From assembly GCF_051622035.1 (NCBI RefSeq), contig NC_135356.1, forward strand, positions 16,389,793 through 16,453,792: DNA of 64,000 nt. Reading direction: 5' to 3'. The stretch is from Arctopsyche grandis. Its lineage: Eukaryota; Arthropoda; Insecta; Trichoptera; Hydropsychidae. Position numbers and translations under genes: made by a program. The notes under the pieces are model-generated. The model did no database searches, was not told where the DNA came from, and worked only from the letters and a program-made list of their open reading frames with translations. Position 1 is the stretch's first letter; each line of letters opens with the position of its first letter. Below are positions 54,713 to 64,000 of the stretch, piece by piece.

Positions 54713-55000
54713 TCAACATAAACAATTCAAATGATACAGATAAGAGGTCTTTGCAATCATTTGCAAAGCTAATATGTTGACACACGGCCTTCGCGATAGT
54801 GCGTCCGCGTTCCCGTGCTTTATCCCCGGTCGATGAATGATGGTCACGTTGTACTGGCCCAGAATTTCCAGCCACCTCGCCAACTGGCCCCCCGGTCTTT
54901 TGAAGTTCTTCAGCCACGTTAACGCTGAGTGGTCGGTTCGTAACGTGAACTTCGAGCCCGATAGGTAGTGGTGGAAGTGTTGAATGGCTTTAATTGCCGC
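54713..55000 (-). pseudogene. Gypsy RNase H fragment, copy C second member
   Basis: Copy of 36690-36977, fused to the satellite frame. Confidence 0.88.
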
Positions 55001-55270
55001 CAATTTGGTGAATTGAATTGTGTCCACCTTTTCACTGAACTGTTTCAAAGTTAATGCTCATAATACATCTAATACATAATATTAATTAAAGACTCTAATG
55101 TCAACGATCCTAAGCAGATAGTGTGTGGTTATTCCACAGGTTTTACCAGATGTTCTATTAATTATTCACTCTTGGCTTTCAATAGACTTGACCAATTTGG
55201 TGAATTGAATTATGTCCACCTTTTCACTGAACTGTTTCAATGTAAATGCTCATAATACATCTTATACATA
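55001..55270. repeat. Satellite module, copy C
   Basis: Copy of 36978-37247. Confidence 0.88.
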
Positions 55271-58200
55271 TAGGATCCGGATGTGAAGGATTCCAAGTGA
55301 AACGCGCAGATTAAGTCAGAACTATTTATTGTACACGCTCTTCGGGCTTGTCCTCCAACAAGTGACCATAACAACACGCATCCGGTCTTTCCCATGCATA
55401 CCACACTCATACTTTATCCCTTGCAGTTTGACCAACCACAATTACGGCTCGTTTAAAAATCATTCCTACATTTCGGTCATTCCTGACTGTCATTCGCCCT
55501 CGGATGACATTCTGTCTTTTATATTTTTACAGCATTTCATCTCACATTCTTTTACATTTCATCTTCTACTCTATACAATGTATCATCTTACATTCTTTTA
55601 AAACATTTCCTCTATCATCCTCAACAATGTTTCATCTCACATTCTTTTACATTTCATTTTCCACTCTATACAATGTATCATCTTACATTCTTTTAAAACA
55701 TTTCCTCTATCATCCTCAACAATGTTTAATCTTCCATTCCATAAAATCATCTTATATTCTTCTAAACATGCTTTCAATTGTCACAATTACAATTTAAATC
55801 ACAATTACAATCATCATCACAACTACATTTCAATACACTTATACATCAATCATTTTACAATTTACATAACAATTACAATTATAACAAATTAATCGTTACA
55901 CATTTCACTACAAATCAATTTTTACATTTCAACACAATTCAATCTTCAATAAAGTTACACATCACAATCATCACAATTAAAATTTAAAATTATTTCAAGC
56001 AATACAAAACAGAAAGGTCAATACCTTTACAATGACAAGTTAAATCTTTACATTGGAAACAATCACATTTTAAAACATTACTAGAATTAGCAATAAAACA
56101 TTAAAATCAATACCTTTACAATGACAGGTTAAATCTTTACATCGGAAACAATCACATTTTAAAACATTACTAGAATTAGCAATAAAACATTAAAATCAAT
56201 ACCTTTACAATGACAGGTTAAATCTTTACACCAGAAACAATCACATTTTAAAACATGATTCAATGTACCAAGCACTTCCCAAAAAATACTAGAATAAGCA
56301 ATAAAACATTACACTTTTCAATCATCAAATTACAAGTAAGGCTTAACTAAAAACCCTCCAGGTCTTTCACTTATTCTCTAATTCACAAACGCACACTTAA
56401 CTTCCATCGGTACAACTTAAATACTATCCAATGCCCGTGGCGATTCTCCTTGAGCATCCGATGAATCTGCCGTCACCCCACAGATTTTCTGCTAGTAATT
56501 TACCATAAATGAAGTCAACACATATTGGTTCTGGCTCACTGATACATCCAGTAAGTCTTTTCTCAATCCATGGTTCCATTTTCTTTTCCATTGAATTAAC
56601 ATCAATCCGACTACGACCAAGCTTGAAAGTGAATACAGTGTCTTTTGGTGTTGAAATTTTGACTGGGTCCCTTAATCCTTCTTGTGATTTAGCCATATCT
56701 TTCTCTTTGTCTTTATGTTTTTCCTTTTCTTTATTCTCATCTTCAGAATTCTTCAAATGACTATAATCCTTAGATCCTTTTCCAAATTGATCATCGGGTG
56801 GTTCATCTGTATTTGAAAACGGTATGTCTCCGTAGTCCCAAAGTCTTCTTCTTTGCAATCCATCACCGTCCATACTTCCATCAGCCAGGTTCACACCTCC
56901 ATCAGCCATGTTCGCATCGTCCTCTTCATCATTGGAAACAATGAGTTCTCTTTGAGCAGACATCTCTCGTGAAGCCCGTTGCTGCAAAGGTCTTTTTCTG
57001 TGCAAACCATCACTGTTCACACTTACATCAGCCAGGTTCACACCTCTATCAGCCATGTTTGCATCGTCCTCTTCATCATTGGAAACAATGAGTTCTCTTT
57101 GAGCAGACATCTCTCGTGAAGCCCGTTGCTGCAAAGGTCTTTTACATGCCTGTTGCCACACTTCCTTACGATCCCTCATGTCTTGCTCTTTTTTCCTCCT
57201 CGGCAGACTCCGTTCTAAGTTAACCTCCATCAAAACACACGGTTTTTTAACACATTTCACTTTGCTGCCGTCAATGCACATAAGAACGGATTCTGTGATA
57301 GGGCTACCCAACAGGGCGGCACCCGGGATACTGACTTCTTTTCTTATTTCTTCTTGTATTGTCAAGACAGTCTTTGTTTTGGTGCTGTTACATTGAGCTG
57401 ATATGTGCCCAAACTCGTTGCAATTGAAGCAGCGGGTTCCTCTCGTCTTAAACCTACAGTCGGCTGCTAAATGACCACGTCCACCACAATTGTAGCATCG
57501 TGAACTCAGTCTTTCTCGGTTTTCACGGTTTCTCACGGATCCCGTCACCCTGGGTTCGTCGTCTGGTGTTTCACCGGCCCCACTTGAATCGGAGTCAATG
57601 GGCCCTGCTTGTGCAAGCATTTCTCGTTCTTCAAAGACGAGCTCTTCGTCATCCCACTGGAACTCTTCTATCAGTTTCTGCTTAAGGATAGTCCATGATG
57701 TAATTATCCCTTCTGAATCCAGGAACATTCTCGCTGTTCCTACGCAATATATTCTCCCGTAGACCAGTTGCTCCAGGGGCGTCCAGTGGAAGAACTTCGC
57801 AAATTCTTCCATGCGCACAATCCACTGGCTGATTGGCACACCGCCGATCCCCTTAAACCGTGGCGCGTATGTCTCGAATTTGTCTCTGTCAAAATATGGC
57901 ACTTCGTCTTCTTCTTCCTCTTCATCGTCGTCGTCATCATCTTCGTCTAAGTCCGCGAACCTCTGCATCTCCACGACAGTTAGCCGACGTAAAACTGACG
58001 CTGATAATGGCGCTATCGTTCTGGATATCATCATCGTCGTGTGGCGTGTTCGCTGACGTGACGTCACCGACTTCCGCATTCTCGTCATCGCGCGCGCGTC
58101 CTAACCTCAACTGTCAAAACTCCGCGTCGTCGTCTGACCGCTTCTGGCTGTCACTCGAAATGTCTTCAGGCATCCCGGACAAAGCCCCCAAATATAGGAT

Positions 58201-58394
58201 CCGGATGTGAAGGATTCCAAGTGAAACGCGCAGATTAAGTCAGAACTATTTATTGTACACGCTCTTCGGGCTTGTCCTCCAACAAGTGACCATAACAACA
58301 CGCATCCGGTCTTTCCCATGCATACCACACTCGTACTTTATCCCTTGCAGTTTGACCAACCACAATTACGGCTCGTTTAAAAATCATTCCTACA
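55271..58394 (-). mobile_element. Gag-only LTR retrotransposon, copy C
   Basis: Copy of 37248-40371 with LTRs at 55271-55470 and 58195-58394. One substitution in the 5' LTR (CACTCGTAC for CACTCATAC). Confidence 0.88.
56424..58088 (-). CDS. Gag-like protein with two zinc knuckles, copy C
   Basis: Differs from 38401-40065 by a single residue that I noticed (Tyr for Cys in GSKDCSHL). The repeats and knuckles are unchanged. Confidence 0.85.
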   Translation of the reverse strand: MTRMRKSVTSRQRTRHTTMMISRTIAPLSASVLRRLTVVEMQRFADLDEDDDDDDEEEEEDEVPYFDRDKFETYAPRFKGIGGVPISQWIVRMEEFAKFFHWTPLEQLVYGRIYCVGTARMFLDSEGIITSWTILKQKLIEEFQWDDEELVFEEREMLAQAGPIDSDSSGAGETPDDEPRVTGSVRNRENRERLSSRCYNCGGRGHLAADCRFKTRGTRCFNCNEFGHISAQCNSTKTKTVLTIQEEIRKEVSIPGAALLGSPITESVLMCIDGSKVKCVKKPCVLMEVNLERSLPRRKKEQDMRDRKEVWQQACKRPLQQRASREMSAQRELIVSNDEEDDANMADRGVNLADVSVNSDGLHRKRPLQQRASREMSAQRELIVSNDEEDDANMADGGVNLADGSMDGDGLQRRRLWDYGDIPFSNTDEPPDDQFGKGSKDYSHLKNSEDENKEKEKHKDKEKDMAKSQEGLRDPVKISTPKDTVFTFKLGRSRIDVNSMEKKMEPWIEKRLTGCISEPEPICVDFIYGKLLAENLWGDGRFIGCSRRIATGIG

Positions 58395-58645
58395 TACATA
58401 ATATTAATTAAAGACTCTAAAGTCAACGATCCTAAGCAGATAGTGTGTGGTTATTAAACAGCTTTTACCAGATGTTCTATTAATTATTCACTCTTGGCTT
58501 TCAATAGACTTGACCAATTTGGTGAATTGAATTATGTCCACTTATTCACTGAACTGTTTCAATGTCATTGCTCCGCGATAGTAATATCCGATTTGAAATT
58601 TATTTTGTTACTAATCATAGTAATATATTATTATAATGTTAATAT
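58395..58645. repeat. Satellite module, copy C
   Basis: Copy of 40372-40622. Confidence 0.88.
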
Positions 58646-58931
58646 TGAAGAGTATTCAGAGGTAAGTAGAGTCAGGTCGAGGTAAATGAAAACACGCAGG
58701 CAGGTTCCAAGTCTTTATTGCTGCTCGTCCGGTGGAGTTCACGATCCGAATGCCACCGTTCGAGAGCGCACCATACTTATAAATACTCAGCGCTCAGCGC
58801 ATACACGTAAATGTGTATAGTCATTGGTCAAGGAGTCTGGTGCAGCCATTGGCCGCAACGCCCGACTCCACCATTGGTCGGCGTCACCATGACGTCACCG
58901 GTCTACGGGCGTCTCTCTTAATAACTTTACA
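58646..58931 (-). mobile_element. Solo Gypsy LTR, copy C
   Basis: Copy of 40623-40908 with the same ATAT flanks. Confidence 0.93.
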
Positions 58932-58999
58932 ATATGTACAGCGTTATAGGAAAAATAGCTCAAAAACCTATTTTTAATTCTTTTGTTAATTATCTTTAA

Positions 59000-59397
59000 T
59001 TAATTTTGGAATACATCAGATGATGGATAACATAGTCCACCCAAATTGCGCAAATTAATGAGCTTGTGAAACCACATTTCTTCTGTTGCTAACAGACTTG
59101 CAATACAGTCTTCACATTTAATTTTTTTCATTAATAATCGAACTACACACCCCGAGATGTAACCGATAATTTGGCGACTATTATCTGACAACATTTGCGA
59201 AACTAATTCATAAGTCAAAAATTTTGACGTTGTTTCGCTATATCCTATTTCAACAACATTTTCATCAATTTCATCCTCAAAACGATATTTTGAAGACGTT
59301 TGATTGATTTGTTGAATAGCTGATGTACAATTTAGTATAGTAATATTTTCAAGAGGTATGCAGTTTCCATTAAATGAAGATCTTAGTACTAGGTGGT
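59000..59397 (-). pseudogene. P-type transposase 3' part, copy C
   Basis: Same as 40977-41374. It ends in the target duplication GTGGT (59393-59397) before the BEL element. Confidence 0.88.
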
Positions 59398-60457
59398 TGT
59401 ACAGACTCCAGGGATGTTCAACTCGAGAGCACCCCGGAAGTCGGTTTCTTAGAAGCTCGTGGTAAGCGTGGGCGGGGCTGGTTTCCTCCAAGGGATCCAC
59501 AGGTCGTCGTCTGCGGTCTGGTCTCTGCTGCTGTCGGCTCGGCTCGATGTATATCTCTCTCTCTCTCGTACAGTGTGCGTAAGTGAGGGTGATACGGGAC
59601 AAAGGCGGGAAATTGAATAGTAATGAAAACAGGTTATAATTCTGTTTGTATGGTGACTGTATTTTATATATATATGTATATACAGAGATCAAGCAGGGGG
59701 GAGTCCGACTTGAAATTAGCGCGCACGTGTTCAAGAGGTTATGGTAACCTCACTCAACCACGTGGCTCCGTGATCTGACTTCGACGAAGAGAGACCAGGA
59801 ATTCCTCACTTCTCACCGGACGTATACTGAAGCTGTACTTCCAGTATCGTCTGCCGATCAAGGCTGAGCTGATCGGGACTCGGTGGTGGGAACCAACTCG
59901 GTAGCGAACAGAGATGTTCACTCGACCGACGCGGAAAACGAATAGAATGCGGGGACGCGCGCTCGGCGCCGATCTCCCTCCAAACCGGCTCCTTTGGTCG
60001 TAACGCCACGAAAGCTGACCATGAAGACTTGGTCGGAACATACTCCCCCCGTTGGAAGTCAGAGGATCGAATTCCAAAACAAACAAGAATTAATGGTGCA
60101 CAAGCGATAAGCAAAAAAATAACAACAAAATAAAAAACAACACAACAAAATAACCCAGTCAGCAAACAAAATAACATTAGTCCACCGTCAGTTTCCCATC
60201 CTACATAAGCAGCTGACTAAGCCGGCAAGAAACAAACAAAAAATAGACAAACAAACAACCAAAACACCAACAAATAACCAACACCAATGCTAGGTAACAA
60301 TATTGTTCAATCGTTATATGTCCCAATCTATCCTGATAGCTCTATTACAAAGCACCAATCAAACCAACAAGAGAAGCATAAAAGAAAAGCAACTCAAAAA
60401 CTTAAGTTAAAACACATAAACTGAATCCACAACACAGATACAAACAACGCGCCAACT

Positions 60458-62749
60458 TTAATGTGGGACGTTATGAACGTTCGCCACACCGTTGCACAAA
60501 TTCACTGAGTGCTGCTCGACTGGCAGTCGAGCTACTCGCCGGACTGCTCGCTTGGTGTTGCTGATGGAGGAGTAGTAGGACCTACTCCTGTGCCCCTGTC
60601 TGCCAGGGGCCGCTGCTGCATGTGCTGGTGTGGTAGCACCCTCGCTCCGGGCTGATCGACCAGATCCTCCTGCTGTTGCGCAACTAGTGGTGCGCCAACT
60701 AGGAACTGGCCAGGAGTTATGGGAGCTGGGTTGGGAAGGTCGAAAGATGTGAGGGTTAAAGGGCGCGGGTACATTGCGCTTCGGCAAGCGGGATCTTCGT
60801 ACCGCGGAAATACGCGATTCGTCCAGGGGACGCGTAACTGTCTTGACTGGACGTCTCGCGCCAAAACAAGATAACGGATCACGACCCGTTGTGTGATGGC
60901 AATTCCGAGAATCGCTTGAAACTGTGGGCGCTTCTAGAGAGCCGCCCAATATCCAGCCGAAAGCTGTATTCATCATCGCGATGCGTCCTCCTCTGTCACC
61001 GCGTGACTTGGAGGGAACTAAAATGGTACGTTTGCCATTGCGTAACATCGCATGATAGGCGTCGCTGCCTATCACCATATCCACTGTACCGGGAATATCG
61101 AATGACGGATCGGCAAGTGGGAGATGAAGCGGCAAATGGCTCCGAATCTCGGACACGTTGCGCGATGGAAGTTGATTCGCGATCTCGGGCATTATTGCGC
61201 AATCGAGATCAACACTGGAGCCCTGATTGGGGATGCGCGGTAGAATTCGAATTACCGCGCCACTAGTAATGGACGTCCTATTTGAACCTATTCCTACCAG
61301 GTTGACGTCCATCCTTTTCGACTTTAAGGCGAGTCGCCTTCTTAAGTCTTCAGAGATGAGGTTGAGTTCGGAGCCGTTATCTAACAATGCTCGAACCTTG
61401 TGCGAACGCCCATCTCCGCCGCGAACTTGTACTTCCACGGTGGATAACAGGACAGTTCGGGCGTGAGAAGGCGATACGCGTCTCACCGAGTGTAAAACCA
61501 ACGATGATTTTACGGGTTTGGCGTTCTCTGATTTCTTTGGGCTCCGATAATGTTTGGCCTTATTTGAAGGCGAAGTTTGGTATGGAGTTGAGTCATGTAA
61601 CATGGTGTGATGGGCATGACCGCATTTGAAGCATCTCTGCTTTGTTTGGCACGCGTGAACTATGTGCCCTGGCCTCAAGCAGTTGAGACATAGTCGACGT
61701 TTTATGGCGTTCGACCTACGCTCATCACCGCTCATTTGGCGGAATGATGGACAGGCTAGCAGAGAATGACTTCCGCTGCAACTGATGCAGGAGGGGCGTT
61801 CCCTCCTCACATGCAGAACTGCTGCCTTCGGATTCGTAATGGTTCTTGGTCGAGGATTCGACTCGCCTTTTAAGACGAAGTCGGCATTTGCCATCGATTG
61901 GCACTGAAGCGTCAGAAATTCGATGAGTTTGTGGAATGTGCACTCCTCATGTTTTGGCGCTTGAAGCTCCCATTGTCGAACCGTGTATCGATCGAGCTTC
62001 CTAGTGATGCACATGACCAAAATGTCGTCCCAAGTGTCGACCGGAACGCCCAAGTTGGCCAGTGCACGGACGTGCATGCTAAAATCGTCTATGCAGCGAT
62101 GCAAACTTGCGTAACTATTGGACGCAATTTGTTCCGCGTCCAATATTGCGCGAATGTGGGACTGAACAACAATTTTTTTATTGTTGTAGCGCTGCTCCAG
62201 AATGGACCAAGCGCGGGAGAAGGAATCATCAGATAACTCTAAGCCACTGACTACGCGATTGGGTTCTCCTTTTAGGACTGCCAACAAGTATTGGAAACGG
62301 GCGAGTTGAGAAGTTTCGCCGGCCATAGCGACCAAGAAGCGTTGTGAGAAAAGGGGCCAATTTTGGACGTTGCCTTCGAAGGTGGGCAACTCCAAACGGG
62401 GCAATTTTATTGCCGAATTTGATTGCGATACAGCGGAAATCGTGACGGCAGCGCCACCTACCGGCGACGCGCTCAGTTGCAGCTCCCGCAATCTGAGCAT
62501 TTCCATACATCGTTCGAGGGCGATTAAGTATTCCGTCTCGAACTCGTCAATGACGGACTCGGAGGCCCGAGCCTCCGCTTCGTCCAGCTCGTCAATCTGA
62601 GCTTGGACCGATTCGAAATCAGACAACAGAGGTTTAATTATCTCGAGTCTGATTTGGAGCATGGAAATACTCAGATCCCCCTCCAAATGGTTCGCATTTC
62701 TCGTTAACCGAGCGCGAATGCTTTTCCGCGTATTCCGAAGTGCTTCCAT
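60458..62749 (-). CDS. BEL/Pao Gag-protease polyprotein, copy C
   Basis: I noticed no residue difference from 42435-44726. One silent-looking base difference is at about 62138. Confidence 0.92.
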   Translation of the reverse strand: MEALRNTRKSIRARLTRNANHLEGDLSISMLQIRLEIIKPLLSDFESVQAQIDELDEAEARASESVIDEFETEYLIALERCMEMLRLRELQLSASPVGGAAVTISAVSQSNSAIKLPRLELPTFEGNVQNWPLFSQRFLVAMAGETSQLARFQYLLAVLKGEPNRVVSGLELSDDSFSRAWSILEQRYNNKKIVVQSHIRAILDAEQIASNSYASLHRCIDDFSMHVRALANLGVPVDTWDDILVMCITRKLDRYTVRQWELQAPKHEECTFHKLIEFLTLQCQSMANADFVLKGESNPRPRTITNPKAAVLHVRRERPSCISCSGSHSLLACPSFRQMSGDERRSNAIKRRLCLNCLRPGHIVHACQTKQRCFKCGHAHHTMLHDSTPYQTSPSNKAKHYRSPKKSENAKPVKSSLVLHSVRRVSPSHARTVLLSTVEVQVRGGDGRSHKVRALLDNGSELNLISEDLRRRLALKSKRMDVNLVGIGSNRTSITSGAVIRILPRIPNQGSSVDLDCAIMPEIANQLPSRNVSEIRSHLPLHLPLADPSFDIPGTVDMVIGSDAYHAMLRNGKRTILVPSKSRGDRGGRIAMMNTAFGWILGGSLEAPTVSSDSRNCHHTTGRDPLSCFGARRPVKTVTRPLDESRISAVRRSRLPKRNVPAPFNPHIFRPSQPSSHNSWPVPSWRTTSCATAGGSGRSARSEGATTPAHAAAAPGRQGHRSRSYYSSISNTKRAVRRVARLPVEQHSVNLCNGVANVHNVPH
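60532..60882 (-). pseudogene. BEL/Pao integrase remnant, copy C
   Basis: Copy of 42509-42859. Confidence 0.85.
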
Positions 62750-63566
62750 TTTGGACACGACAAAAATAAACAATGGACACGGGAAAAGAAACAAAATGGC
62801 GACCAAAAATCACAACAACAACAGAAAAATGCTAATTACGACCAACCTAGATTAGACGACGTTGACAGACCAGCTCTGGAGGATTCGGCTATCGAAGGAC
62901 CAAATGTACAGACTCCAGGGATGTTCAACTCGAGAGCACCCCGGAAGTCGGTTTCTTAGAAGCTCGTGGTAAGCGTGGGCGGGGCTGGTTTCCTCCAAGG
63001 GATCCACAGGTCGTCGTCTGCGGTCTGGTCTCTGCTGCTGTCGGCTCGGCTCGATGTATATCTCTCTCTCTCTCGTACAGTGTGCGTAAGTGAGGGTGAT
63101 ACGGGACAAAGGCGGGAAATTGAATAGTAATGAAAACAGGTTATAATTCTGTTTGTATGGTGACTGTATTTTATATATATATGTATATACAGAGATCAAG
63201 CAGGGGGGACAGAAAAAGGGGGGGGGGAGTCCGACTTGAAATTAGCGCGCACGTGTTCAAGAGGTTATGGTAACCTCACTCAACCACGTGGCTCCGTGAT
63301 CTGACTTCGACGAAGAGAGACCAGGAATTCCTCACTTCTCACCGGACGTATACTGAAGCTGTACTTCCAGTATCGTCTGCCGATCAAGGCTGAGCTGATC
63401 GGGACTCGGTGGTGGGAACCAACTCGGTAGCGAACAGAGATGTTCACTCGACCGACGCGGAAAACGAATAGAATGCGGGGACGCGCGCTCGGCGCCGATC
63501 TCCCTCCAAACCGGCTCCTTTGGTCGTAACGCCACGAAAGCTGACCATGAATACTTGGTCGGAACA

Positions 63567-64000
63567 GTGGTTTAGTAGCTTCTTGTATATTGATTTAAAC
63601 TGTCGGCAATTGGGGTTATTATTATATCCTCCCATGTGATCTGATGTTTCCAAATAGCAACTCAATGTGATCCTGACTAAATTTGTAGGTTGGAATGAAT
63701 TTTAAACATTTTTCATCCTGAATTATATTATTATACACAGTTTTCAAACTTTGTATATCAACTATGAGTCCCAAAAACCCAGTTTTATTTTTAGTTTCGA
63801 TCAAATTTTTTATCTTTTGAGCTATTTTTACTTCCGTTACTCCATTTATTTTCTTTGTGGTTTTCGTTCTAATGGTTATTTTTAGTAAACGTAGATAATC
63901 TGTAGCGTCATCTAAGAATTTAAAAATTTCATTTTTATTCCCCTCAAATAATGGATGTTTGGTAATTGAACTATTCGTCACATTGGAGTGGTCACAAAGA
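63567..64000 (-). pseudogene. P-type transposase, upstream part, runs off the window
   Basis: Continues the transposase interrupted by BEL. The frame reads TNSSITKHPLFEGNKNEIFK, then VKIAQKIKNLIETKNKTGFL, GLIVDIQSLKTVYNNII and TYKFSQDHIELLFGNIRSHG. An extra C in a C-run at about 63632 shifts the frame relative to 12557-12989, where GGYNNNPNCRQF follows directly. The coding remains open at the right edge of the window, so more of the transposase probably lies beyond 64000. Confidence 0.88.

Larger units (their letters stand above)
52543..55000 (-). mobile_element. Truncated Gypsy element family 2, copy C
   Basis: Copy of 34520-36977: LTR b 52543-52828, integrase 52945-54181, linker, nested LTR a 54379-54664, RNase H 54713-55000. 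Confidence 0.85.
59398..63566 (-). mobile_element. BEL/Pao element, full span, internally deleted (4169 bp)
   Basis: Both LTRs are complete here: 3' LTR 59398-60040 (643 bp) and 5' LTR 62905-63566 (662 bp; longer by a 19-bp insertion). The flanks carry a 5-bp target-site duplication GTGGT (59393-59397 and 63567-63571). The undisturbed target is seen in copy A at about 12685-12700 (CTAGGTGGTTTAGTAGC). Primer site at 62886-62904, polypurine tract at about 60041-60055. At 4.2 kb it is well short of typical BEL/Pao elements because the RT-RNase H-integrase core is gone. Confidence 0.95.

Overview
This window is a piece of an AT-rich arthropod (probably insect) nuclear genome made almost entirely of mobile-element DNA. 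The transposon types point this way: a Jockey/CR1-type non-LTR retrotransposon, BEL/Pao and Ty3/Gypsy LTR elements, a P-element/THAP9-type transposase and Tc1-type elements. I see no bacterial operons, no rRNA or tRNA and no CRISPR. The only convincing host-gene sequence is one small terminal exon of a receptor tyrosine kinase (18641-18775, minus strand).

The layout is three related copies. Copy A is 1-21936, copy B is 21937-45392, a gap of 500 Ns lies at 45393-45892, and copy C is 45893-64000. A and B share about 12 kb of non-coding repeat DNA (A 1-12475, B 21937-31613). B and C share about 17.5 kb at near identity (27872-45392 matches 45893-63415, offset 18021-18023). C restarts inside B directly after the gap, so the B/C pair is either a very recent tandem duplication or a false duplication made by the assembly. 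A alone carries a 2.8-kb non-LTR insertion (1644-4415; the empty site is in B at about 23540), a complete but dead Tc1 element (13016-14688), a Gypsy protease fragment and the kinase exon.

The right half of B, repeated in C, is a nested stack read on the minus strand. It holds two Gypsy-type integrase regions, two identical Gypsy RNase H fragments each followed by a 286-bp LTR, a gag-only LTR element with 200-bp LTRs (37248-40371), a solo Gypsy LTR (40623-40908), and a P-type transposase C-terminus split by an internally deleted BEL/Pao element (41375 onward; complete in C as 59398-63566 with a 5-bp target-site duplication).

A recurring satellite-like module of about 190-320 bp separates these pieces. 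It ends in a short conserved minus-strand reading frame, and many of the joins, fusions and insertions fall inside it. Most elements look non-autonomous or broken. The longest intact frames are the non-LTR reverse transcriptase, the Gypsy integrase, the gag-only protein and the BEL Gag-protease. I found no cellular defence or metabolic system. The unusual content is the pattern of chimeric joins, the gag-only element and the structured minisatellites.
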